NCBI GenBank assembly: GCA_017649565.1
Contig: JAGCGO010000057.1
Location: forward strand, 44,287 to 108,286
Source of the DNA: Fibrobacter sp.
Lineage (GTDB): Bacteria > Fibrobacterota > Fibrobacteria > Fibrobacterales > Fibrobacteraceae
Length of the DNA: 64,000 bases
Reading direction: 5' to 3'
Shown here: piece after piece, positions 36,154 through 43,299 of the stretch
Layout of the letters: every line of letters starts with the position of its first letter
How positions within the stretch are numbered: position 1 is the first letter of the stretch
Program-made: the position numbers and the translations under genes
The notes under the pieces: generated by a model
What the model saw: only the letters and a program-made list of their open reading frames with translations
What the model was told of the DNA's origin: nothing
The model's database searches: none

Positions 36154-39100
36154 ATGAAATACCGTAACCATACCCTGCCAGCCATCCTTCTTGCCGCTGC
36201 GACAGTCATTGCCGCGCCAACGATACTCCCCGAAATGCCGCAGCTAGTCGACGGCTGCTACCAGATCGGCACTGCCGCCGAACTCTACGGGTTTGCCATA
36301 ATCGCAAACGCATACTCAGACAACACAACGCCCTTCTGCGCCAAGCTGACCGGCGACATCGAATTGAACAAGGACGTACAGGCGAAACTGTACGGCGACC
36401 TCGAATGGACTCCCATCAACAAGTTCAACGGCGAGTTCGACGGGCAGGGACATACCATCTCGGGGCTCTACTTCAACGACTCCACTGCCACGAATGCAGG
36501 CCTGTTCGCCTCCATCTCCAACCGGGATACACTCAACCCCACGACAATCAAGAATCTGAACATTGCGGACGCCTACATCCGGGGCGGAATAAACACCGCA
36601 GCCTTGGTGGGCGAAATAGACTCGACCAGCAAATCCGTTACAATTGAAAATTGCCAAGTCAAAGCGACAATCAACAATGGTTTCATAAGCGGCGTCACAC
36701 GGTATCTGGCTGGGTTCGTCGGGCATCAACGCGGAGGGGAGCTGACCATCAAGGAATCGGCCAGCACACCCACACTAGCAGGTCTTGGAGATCACAGTGC
36801 TTTTGTTGGCTATATCAGCGGCAAAGCACTCAACATCATCAACTCCTACAGCGTCATTTTGAACAATAGTCTTGTCAACTATGGAGGATTTCTTGGTTCT
36901 GCAACGCCATCCTATAATTTGGGAGGCACCCCCATCACCGTAAACATCAATATTGAAAACTCCTTTGCATTTGGAATAATTACTGGATCTAAAGAATTCT
37001 ACTACCTTGCTCCTTCGCTGTACAATACAACACCCGTCACATTAAAAAACGTATTCTATGTCGAACCTGAGTCTGGCCCCGTTTCAACCGGACAGGCGTA
37101 CTTCCGCGCTACCGAGGAGCTGTTCAAGAACGGAACCGTAGCCCACGTACTGCAACGATACAAGAGCGAAACGGCAGATGGATCGGTATGGGGGCAAATA
37201 ATTGGAACTGACTCATATCCAAAACACACCGGAACCATCAGCGGGGCATCGTCTGTCAAGATTTCTCCATTGAGCCTCACCAGCTACTATTCCGACACCG
37301 TAACCTTCCAAAACACATATGTCGAGGGAATCGACAACCTTCTCCCAATACCTGAACGCGAAGGTTACATCTTTAAGGGATGGCACAACTTCATGGAAAA
37401 CGGCAATTCACTGATTGCCGTCCCGCCCAATGCCACAGGAAGCATGGCCTATTACGCCGAGTGGTGGCACATTCCATTAATCGTGAACAACTGCTACGAA
37501 ATCGGCAGCATCGACGAACTGTACCAATTTGCTGAAATCTACAACAGCAGCGGGCACGACAACGAATGTGTGAAGCTGACCGCAGATATCAAAGACAACC
37601 GCAACGTCCTGTTTTACGGTGATATCAACACCGCAGACTCATCGGAATTTTCAAAATGGGTTCCGATCCAAGGCTTTAGGGGAACCTTCGATGGCCAAGG
37701 GCATTCCATTTCGGGATTGTTCTACAATTCAATGCAAGGAAATGCGGGATTATTCAGTTCTTTCGGAGGAGACTTTGATACTTCAACAATTATCATTAAA
37801 GACTTAACCATAAAGGATTCCTACTTTAGCTCAAACTATTATGCAGGAAGCATCGTGGGAGTAATCAACGGTTCAGCCCGTTCGCTATTCATAAATGTCA
37901 CCAGCGAGAGCCAAATTGAATCCAAAGGATTCGCAGGCGGCATCATCGGACGAAATTCCGCAGCCGATGGGGCTCCCTCCCTATATCTGGTCAACGTCCA
38001 CCACGATGGATCGGTCACAGCCCATGAATTTGCCGGAGGCATTGCCGGCTCCATTAGCCACGTAGATAGCGTAACTCTGTTGAACGTATCTTCTACAGGA
38101 ACCATCTTGGCAGACTTGTCAGCCGCAGGTCTGATAAGTCAATTAGGAAGCAACGAAAAAACGACAATGGAATATTCATTCCACGAAGGGCGGGTAAGGG
38201 CCGACGCCTACGCCGCGGGCTTATTCACGGAAATCTCGGGTCCGATCAAAATTCAGAATTCCTACCATGTCGGAAACGTCATCGATGAAACTACGCTGGC
38301 GGGAGGTCTACTCGGCATTACACACAGCAGCGATACCCTGATAAACACGTACAACAAGGGACATGTCACAAGTCTCCAAACATTTAGTCCCCTGGTAGCA
38401 TCATTCAAGAAAAATTCATCTTTAACAAGCGACAACCTGTTCTATCTAGAGGACTCGACATTCACGGAAATCAACGGCACGGCCCAGACGGAAACGGATT
38501 TCACCGATTTATCCCTTGCAAACAAACTCCACGATTACAACAAGAATGGAATCGACGGGCTTTGCTGGGGTCAAGAAGCGGGTGACGCCTACCCCACATT
38601 CAAGAAAACCGAATTGGACAATTACACAAAAGCGTTCCTGAAAAATCTTCCGTTGATAGAATGGACCGAGGAGTCCTCTTCCAGCGTGTACATGTCCAGC
38701 TCGAGTTTCTATTTTCCACCTGATTCGATAGACTCATCAACCGACTCGGTAACCACCAGCAGCTCCAGCAAGGTCAAGTCCAGCTCCAGTTCCGGCCCTT
38801 CGGCAAGCTCAGGGACCTCTAGTAGCTCCAGCAAGGCAAAGTCCAGCTCCAGTTCTAGCAAGGTCAAGTCCAGTTCAAGTTCCAGCCTGTCAACGAGCTC
38901 GGGGACTTCCAGCAGTTCCAGCAAGGCAAAGTCCAGCTCCAGTTCTAGCAAGGTCAAGTCGAGTTCGAGCAAGATTAAGTCCAGTTCAAGTTCCAGCAAG
39001 GTTAAGTCCAGTTCGAGCAAGAAGGGAAAGACATCCATCGCCCACGCCAGGATGCCGGCAGCGTTCAAGGTCACGATAATGCAGTCCCACATCCTGATAT

Positions 39101-39261
39101 CGGGAGCTCCCATCGGGGCCAACTGCACGTTGCTGGACCTTCAGGGACGGATCATCAGCCAAAGCCAGGTGACAAGCCCCGATTTCCAGGTGGCAAAGCC
39201 TATCGCGGGGACCTACGTCATACGCGTCATGGACGAAATGCGCCCCGTAGCCATACACTGA
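36154..39261 (+). CDS. Large secreted repeat protein with Ser/Lys-rich linker and sorting-like C-terminus
   Basis: 1,035 residues from MKYRNH at 36154; the frame open from 36118 lies in the terminator T-run. Signal peptide 1-20. Two long beta-helix-like units at about 25-330 and 440-790 each begin with a 'DELYQFA'-type helix and carry 'F.G.FDGQGH.ISGL' as in GLUG-type proteins. They are joined by one InlB-type repeat ('REGYIFKGWHNFMENG'). About 845-965 is a low-complexity linker of SSSSK/KVK units. The last 65 residues ('KVTIMQSHILISG', 'LLDLQGRIIS', 'AGTYVIRVMDE') match the shape of type IX secretion sorting domains. It is probably a cell-surface or secreted protein for attachment or carbohydrate contact. 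No catalytic motif seen. Single-gene unit with terminators on both sides. Confidence 0.75.
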   Translation: MKYRNHTLPAILLAAATVIAAPTILPEMPQLVDGCYQIGTAAELYGFAIIANAYSDNTTPFCAKLTGDIELNKDVQAKLYGDLEWTPINKFNGEFDGQGHTISGLYFNDSTATNAGLFASISNRDTLNPTTIKNLNIADAYIRGGINTAALVGEIDSTSKSVTIENCQVKATINNGFISGVTRYLAGFVGHQRGGELTIKESASTPTLAGLGDHSAFVGYISGKALNIINSYSVILNNSLVNYGGFLGSATPSYNLGGTPITVNINIENSFAFGIITGSKEFYYLAPSLYNTTPVTLKNVFYVEPESGPVSTGQAYFRATEELFKNGTVAHVLQRYKSETADGSVWGQIIGTDSYPKHTGTISGASSVKISPLSLTSYYSDTVTFQNTYVEGIDNLLPIPEREGYIFKGWHNFMENGNSLIAVPPNATGSMAYYAEWWHIPLIVNNCYEIGSIDELYQFAEIYNSSGHDNECVKLTADIKDNRNVLFYGDINTADSSEFSKWVPIQGFRGTFDGQGHSISGLFYNSMQGNAGLFSSFGGDFDTSTIIIKDLTIKDSYFSSNYYAGSIVGVINGSARSLFINVTSESQIESKGFAGGIIGRNSAADGAPSLYLVNVHHDGSVTAHEFAGGIAGSISHVDSVTLLNVSSTGTILADLSAAGLISQLGSNEKTTMEYSFHEGRVRADAYAAGLFTEISGPIKIQNSYHVGNVIDETTLAGGLLGITHSSDTLINTYNKGHVTSLQTFSPLVASFKKNSSLTSDNLFYLEDSTFTEINGTAQTETDFTDLSLANKLHDYNKNGIDGLCWGQEAGDAYPTFKKTELDNYTKAFLKNLPLIEWTEESSSSVYMSSSSFYFPPDSIDSSTDSVTTSSSSKVKSSSSSGPSASSGTSSSSSKAKSSSSSSKVKSSSSSSLSTSSGTSSSSSKAKSSSSSSKVKSSSSKIKSSSSSSKVKSSSSKKGKTSIAHARMPAAFKVTIMQSHILISGAPIGANCTLLDLQGRIISQSQVTSPDFQVAKPIAGTYVIRVMDEMRPVAIH
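38757..39023 (+). repeat. Tandem DNA repeats encoding the Ser/Lys-rich linker
   Basis: Units such as AGCTCCAGCAAGGTCAAGTC recur at least six times with small changes (AAGGTCAAG, AAGGCAAAG, AAGATTAAG). They alternate Ser runs with Lys-Val-Lys or Lys-Ala-Lys. A larger unit of about 100 bases containing GGGACCTC-type sequence appears twice. Such repeats can change copy number by slippage. Confidence 0.8.
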
Positions 39262-39295
39262 CAGTAGAACAAGACCGACATTTTCAACAAAATCG

Positions 39296-39323
39296 AAAAG
39301 CGGGGCCATTCGGCCCCATTTTC
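39296..39323 (+). terminator. Terminator after the repeat-protein gene
   Basis: GGGGCC (39302-39307) and GGCCCC (39312-39317) pair, extended by CGAAAA/TTTTCG on the outside. A short ATTTT tail follows. The rest of 39324-39427 is AT-rich with no gene. Confidence 0.55.
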
Positions 39324-39427
39324 GCCCAAATTTCTTCAAAAACCCGTATTTTTACTCACAGATTTTGAAATTTATGCGAAATCTGGAGATTTCCCCTACT
39401 TACACGCCCATGTAAAATTTATATTGT

Positions 39428-39904
39428 ATGTGTATGAGACGCTGGGGTTACCATAGGCACTTCGAGCACCGGACATTCTGCCGGTGCGTTTTTGGCGTTT
39501 TGGCCCTCTGCGCCTTCCTGGCAATGCCCGCCGCGGCCCAGGACCTGAACAAGAAGGTCAACGACGTGGACGTCTTCCGCCCCGAGAAGCGCGAGACCAG
39601 GGTCGAGCTCGTCGATTCCAGCAAGAGCAATTCCATCAAGCTGAATGTCGACATCTTCGGCAGCCTGGACGTGCAGTCCTACTACATCCTGTGGGACGAG
39701 GTGGACCTTTCCGAAGACATCAAGAAACTGATGACCACGCGCGACTTCGCCCGCGACGAGTTCTTTATGCAGAACATCGACCGCGAGCAGTTCGAGCAGG
39801 AACGCCTGTTGCAGCTTTTCGAGGACAAGAAGCGCGAATACTTCAACATCTTCCCCGAAGAAGCCCTGAAAATGCTCGAGGACGAGCGCAAGGACGACGA
39901 CTAG
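39428..39904 (+). CDS. Small secreted acidic protein of unknown function
   Basis: 158 residues, or 156 if the second Met at 39434 is used; neither has a clear ribosome binding site. A signal peptide ends near residue 38 (VLALCAFLAMPAAAQ). The mature part is charged, with a helix-rich C-terminal half ('REQFEQERLLQLFEDKKREY') and an acidic end. It lies three bases before birA and is likely co-transcribed with it. I do not recognise the family. Confidence 0.65.
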   Translation: MCMRRWGYHRHFEHRTFCRCVFGVLALCAFLAMPAAAQDLNKKVNDVDVFRPEKRETRVELVDSSKSNSIKLNVDIFGSLDVQSYYILWDEVDLSEDIKKLMTTRDFARDEFFMQNIDREQFEQERLLQLFEDKKREYFNIFPEEALKMLEDERKDDD

Positions 39905-39907
39905 CCG

Positions 39908-40756
39908 ATGCCGCAGATGGAATCGCACAAGTTCCACGATTGGCAAGTATTCGGCTTCGACAGCGCACCCGCCAGACTCTTTGACGAAATCGGCAGCACA
40001 CACACGCTCATGAAGGAACAGGCCCGCGAAGGGCTCATTCCACCCGGCACCCTCTTTGTCGCGGACTCGCAGAGCGCAGGGCGCGGCCGCCACGAACGCA
40101 CGTGGAGTTCGCCCGTCGGCAAGAACCTCTACTTCAACATCCTCATCCCGCTCGAGGGCATTCCCCCGAAGCGCTTCGCGCAGATTACCCAGGTGGCGGC
40201 ACTCACGTTCGCCGAGGTGTTCACCGGGATGCAGGAACAGCAGGCAAGCGACGGTACAAGAATTACGGTCAAGTGGCCCAACGATATCCTGTATGGCAAG
40301 AGCAAGTTCTGCGGGATCCTCTCCGAGATTGTCTACATCCCAGCCAGTACTGTCAGCAACTCGCACGGCAGGACGGTCCCTGCACTTTCCATGGGCGTCG
40401 GCATCAACGTGAACAGCGACCCGGAAGACTACGCGGAACTCAACCGCGACGTCACGACGCTCAAGGCAATCCTCGGCCGAGAAGTAGACCGGGAAAGACT
40501 GCTGAAGGCGCTCATCGGGAGCCTGGAACGCGCGGTGAAGCAGTTCACGGCATTCGGCATTGCCCCGTGGGTCGAGGCCTGGCGCAAGATGGACAAGTTC
40601 ATCGGGGCCCCGGGCACGATCATCGAGCTGGACATGAGCGGACAGCCCGTCCGCAAGCACGGCAAGATCCTCGACATGCAGGATGACGGCAGCCTGAAAT
40701 TCGAATGCGACGACGGCGAGATACAGACCGTCTACAGCGCCGACCTGGAAATTTGA
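39908..40756 (+). CDS. birA: Biotin--[acetyl-CoA-carboxylase] ligase
   Basis: 282 residues. Activates biotin with ATP and attaches it to the biotin carrier protein of acetyl-CoA carboxylase. The BirA/LplA catalytic core is complete: 'DEIGSTHTLMKEQAREG', the biotin/AMP loop 'GRGRHERTWSSPVGKNLYF', 'VKWPNDILYGKSKFCGIL' and 'GVGINVNSDPEDY'. A C-terminal SH3-like part contains 'DMQDDGSLKFE'. There is no N-terminal winged-helix domain, so it is a ligase only and not the biotin-operon repressor. Confidence 0.93.
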   Translation: MPQMESHKFHDWQVFGFDSAPARLFDEIGSTHTLMKEQAREGLIPPGTLFVADSQSAGRGRHERTWSSPVGKNLYFNILIPLEGIPPKRFAQITQVAALTFAEVFTGMQEQQASDGTRITVKWPNDILYGKSKFCGILSEIVYIPASTVSNSHGRTVPALSMGVGINVNSDPEDYAELNRDVTTLKAILGREVDRERLLKALIGSLERAVKQFTAFGIAPWVEAWRKMDKFIGAPGTIIELDMSGQPVRKHGKILDMQDDGSLKFECDDGEIQTVYSADLEI

Positions 40757-40784
40757 TAGTGGTTAGTGGTTAGTGGCTAGTGGT
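40757..40784 (+). repeat. Four tandem copies of TAGTGGT
   Basis: Heptamers at 40757, 40764, 40771 (one change, TAGTGGC) and 40778, directly after the birA stop. Each copy can pair with AACCACTA at 40797-40804, so the array also feeds the terminator. Confidence 0.8.
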
Positions 40785-40813
40785 TAGGGAATTGCCAACC
40801 ACTATTATTTTTT
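40778..40813 (+). terminator. Terminator of birA built from the heptamer repeat
   Basis: TAGTGGTT (40778-40785) pairs with AACCACTA (40797-40804), followed by TTATTTTTTT. The T-run overlaps the stop of the convergent small gene. Confidence 0.65.
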
Positions 40814-41023
40814 TCTTTTGAAGAACATGCTGCCGACAAGCGAGACGGCAAGCACCACGATCATCGCCGTGAGGGCCGTATCGGCGGCTTCCCTGTTCTC
40901 GCCCGCAAGGCCGGTCTCGATAAGGACCACGAGCACGAGCGCGATGACGGCCGCCGTGGAGCCCATGCGTTCGAACATCTTGATTTTGTCTTCTGTGGTA
41001 AAGGGCTTTTTAATAAAGGGCAT
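40805..41023 (-). CDS. Small two-helix membrane protein
   Basis: 72 residues. Two membrane helices at about 23-40 and 50-67, a basic N-terminus and a KRKK tail. No family recognised. It starts inside the end of ubiA (14-base overlap) and so is the last gene of the ubiE-ubiX-ubiA operon. It could be an accessory membrane protein of unknown role. Confidence 0.6.
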   Translation of the reverse strand: MPFIKKPFTTEDKIKMFERMGSTAAVIALVLVVLIETGLAGENREAADTALTAMIVVLAVSLVGSMFFKRKK

Positions 41024-41903
41024 TGACGTCGCCTCCCATGCAAATCCACACGATGAGCCCCGCCATCACGAGCACGCTGATGGCGACGTTCGCCAAAAAG
41101 AAATCCCGGTTCATGGCGTCCAGGTCATCGGACTTGCGGAACAAGTGAATGTAGAGGACTGCAGCGGCCATCAGGGCCGTCACCGCCCACCAGGGGGCAC
41201 CCATGCCCCAGAAAAGGCCGAACGCCACGCAGAGTACAAGCATGGCGACATGGCTCCAGAAAGCGATTTGCAGGGCGCGCTTGCGGCCGAAACGGGCCGG
41301 AACCGAATGCAGGCCCATCTGCCGGTCGATTTCCTCGTCCTGTGTCGCGTAGATGATGTCGAAACCGCCCATCCAGAGCATGAGAATCACGAGCAGGAAT
41401 ATCGGGAACACGGCGAACTCGCCACGGATGGCGATCCAGGCGCCGAGCGGGCTCATTCCGATGGCGAAGCCGAGGAACCAGTGGCAGAGCCACGAGAAGC
41501 GCTTCCAGTACGAATACGAGAGCAGCAGGAGCCACACGGGAAGCGCGAGGGCGCCCGCGAGGGGCTGCAGCATAAAGGCGAAGGCAACGAACAGCACGCC
41601 GTTCACGGCGAGGAAGGCATATACGGAGCGGCGGCTCAGGCGGCCCGCAGGCAGATGGCGCTTTGCCGTGCGCGGGTTCTTCGCGTCAATATCGGCATCG
41701 GCGATGCGGTTGAAGGTCATCGCGCTGTTGCGGGCGGTCACCATGCAGCCCACGATCAGGGCAATCATCTTGGCGGCCGCAGCGACATCCATGCCGCGGA
41801 AGCCGTTTGCCGCGACCCACATGGAGCCGAGGGCGAAAGGCATCGCGAACAGCGAGTGGCTGAAACGCACCATGTGACCGAACTCTAATATTTTCTTCAA
41901 CAT
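41010..41903 (-). CDS. ubiA: UbiA-family polyprenyltransferase (quinone synthesis)
   Basis: 297 residues from MLKKIL at 41903; the frame open to 41945 begins inside ubiX. UbiA enzymes join a polyprenyl chain to an aromatic acid in the inner membrane. The first Asp-rich motif, normally NDxxDxxxD, reads 'NRIADADIDAKNPRT'. The second is 'DIIYATQDEEIDRQMG'. About eight TM helices are visible. It lies in an operon with ubiX and ubiE/menG. This suggests menaquinone synthesis, possibly by the futalosine route where these families are called MqnP and MqnL-like; that route is an inference. Confidence 0.85.
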   Translation of the reverse strand: MLKKILEFGHMVRFSHSLFAMPFALGSMWVAANGFRGMDVAAAAKMIALIVGCMVTARNSAMTFNRIADADIDAKNPRTAKRHLPAGRLSRRSVYAFLAVNGVLFVAFAFMLQPLAGALALPVWLLLLSYSYWKRFSWLCHWFLGFAIGMSPLGAWIAIRGEFAVFPIFLLVILMLWMGGFDIIYATQDEEIDRQMGLHSVPARFGRKRALQIAFWSHVAMLVLCVAFGLFWGMGAPWWAVTALMAAAVLYIHLFRKSDDLDAMNRDFFLANVAISVLVMAGLIVWICMGGDVNALY

Positions 41904-41911
41904 AATCAAAT

Positions 41912-42496
41912 CTATTTTGTGGCCCGGGGTTCGGGGTCGCCCCACGGTTTTACGATTCCGGCGCAGTCCGCAACCGAAGCCGCTCCCAGATGCTTGAGCA
42001 CCTTCGCCACCACGGTATCCACGAGTTCCTCGATGGTCGCGGGCTTGCTGTAGAACTGCGGCGAAGCGGGAACCACGACAGCCCCCGCACGGGTCACGCG
42101 TTCCATGTTTTCAATGTGAATCAGGTTGTACGGCATCTCGCGGGGCACAATGACCAGCGGGCGGCGCTCCTTGAGGCACACGTCTGCACTACGGACCAGC
42201 AAGTTGTCGGACGTTCCCGCGGCGATACGGCCGAGCGTACCCATGGAGCACGGCACCACGGCCATGCCCGCATAGTCGGCAGAACCGCTGGCGCATTCCG
42301 CAAAGAAGTCATCCACGTTAAAGACCTTGTCGGCACAGTCAAAAAGTGCGGCCTGCCCCTCGTACTCCACAACCTCGCGGCCGGGGCCCGTCACGACGAG
42401 CGAAATTTTGTGCCCGAACTTTTTCAAATACATCGCCGTACGCAGGGCATAGATTGCCCCGCTAGCCCCCGTCACGCCGAGGACGTAGCGGCTCAT
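41912..42496 (-). CDS. ubiX: UbiX-family flavin prenyltransferase
   Basis: 194 residues. UbiX makes prenylated FMN, the cofactor of UbiD-type decarboxylases. The signature 'GVTGASGAIYALRTA' is at residues 7-21. 'VPCSMGTLGRIAAGTSDNL' and 'RRPLVIVPREMPYNLIHIENM' are classic family stretches, and 'PASPQFYSKP' closes the active site. ATG overlaps the ubiE stop as ATGA. No ubiD is in the window. Confidence 0.92.
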   Translation of the reverse strand: MSRYVLGVTGASGAIYALRTAMYLKKFGHKISLVVTGPGREVVEYEGQAALFDCADKVFNVDDFFAECASGSADYAGMAVVPCSMGTLGRIAAGTSDNLLVRSADVCLKERRPLVIVPREMPYNLIHIENMERVTRAGAVVVPASPQFYSKPATIEELVDTVVAKVLKHLGAASVADCAGIVKPWGDPEPRATK

Positions 42497-43200
42497 CTTG
42501 CGCCCCCGTCTACCACGGCATTACACTTGCGGCGCAACAGCACGCGGAATGCAACCCCGAAAAAGCAGGGTTTCACATGCACGAGCTCGAATCCGTTCTT
42601 TTCGGCGAGGGCGACAAATTCGTTCACCGGCAAAAAGCGCAGCACCGAGTTGACCAGGTATTCGTAGGCATCGCGCTTGCTGAACACGGCACCGAGCACC
42701 GGGATGAACAGCGGAGCGAGCCTCTTGTAGAAAAACTTGTTGAACACGCCGCGCGGAGAGAAGAATTCGAGCACCTGGAGGAACCCGCCCTCGGCAAGCA
42801 CTCGGGCCGATTCCTTCAGCCCCCCTTCCGCATCCGGAAGGTTGCGCATCCCGAACCCGTTCAGGATCACGTCGAACGAACCGTCGGCAAAGGGCATTTT
42901 CATCGCATCGAGCTGCACGGGCGCCGCCGACAAGTCCTTGCCCGCGGCCCCCTTCAACATGCCGTAGGAAAAATCTCCCAGCACGGCCACGTCGGGTTTC
43001 CCGTTAAACTTTTCGTAGGTCGCCGCAAAATCGCCCGTACCGCCACACAGGTCCAGCAGGCTCCTGCCCGGCTTCATGCGCTTCAGTTCGCGGCAGCAGC
43101 TCCGGCGCCACAGAATGTCCTGACAGCAGCTCAGTGCATGATTCAAGAAATCATAGCGGTTGGCGATATCGTCGAACATCTTGCGCACGGGACTTTTCAT
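42493..43200 (-). CDS. ubiE: Demethylmenaquinone methyltransferase UbiE/MenG
   Basis: 235 residues. SAM-dependent C-methylation of the quinone ring, the last step of menaquinone synthesis. Family start 'VRKMFDDIANRYDFLNHALS', SAM site 'LLDLCGGTGDFA', then 'DAMKMPFADGSFDVILNGFGMRN' and 'EFFSPRG'. First gene of the ubiE-ubiX-ubiA unit. menG would be the alternative symbol if only menaquinone is made. Confidence 0.9.
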   Translation of the reverse strand: MKSPVRKMFDDIANRYDFLNHALSCCQDILWRRSCCRELKRMKPGRSLLDLCGGTGDFAATYEKFNGKPDVAVLGDFSYGMLKGAAGKDLSAAPVQLDAMKMPFADGSFDVILNGFGMRNLPDAEGGLKESARVLAEGGFLQVLEFFSPRGVFNKFFYKRLAPLFIPVLGAVFSKRDAYEYLVNSVLRFLPVNEFVALAEKNGFELVHVKPCFFGVAFRVLLRRKCNAVVDGGAR

Positions 43201-43249
43201 GCCACAAATTTAGAAATATACCTGGCGCAAGCCGCACCCCAAAAACAGA

Positions 43250-43275
43250 AAAGCGCGGACTTAAAAGCCCGCGCA
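43250..43275 (-). terminator. Terminator of the CotH-family gene
   Basis: GCGCGG (43253-43258) pairs with CCGCGC (43269-43274). On the minus strand TTTTC and further T residues follow. Confidence 0.6.
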
Positions 43276-43299
43276 AAATTTACTGGTTCAGCCGTTGTC

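Noticed and set aside
38757..39023. CRISPR-like array
   Set aside because: The repeats are in-frame Ser/Lys codons inside a long gene, with no uniform repeat or unique spacers.
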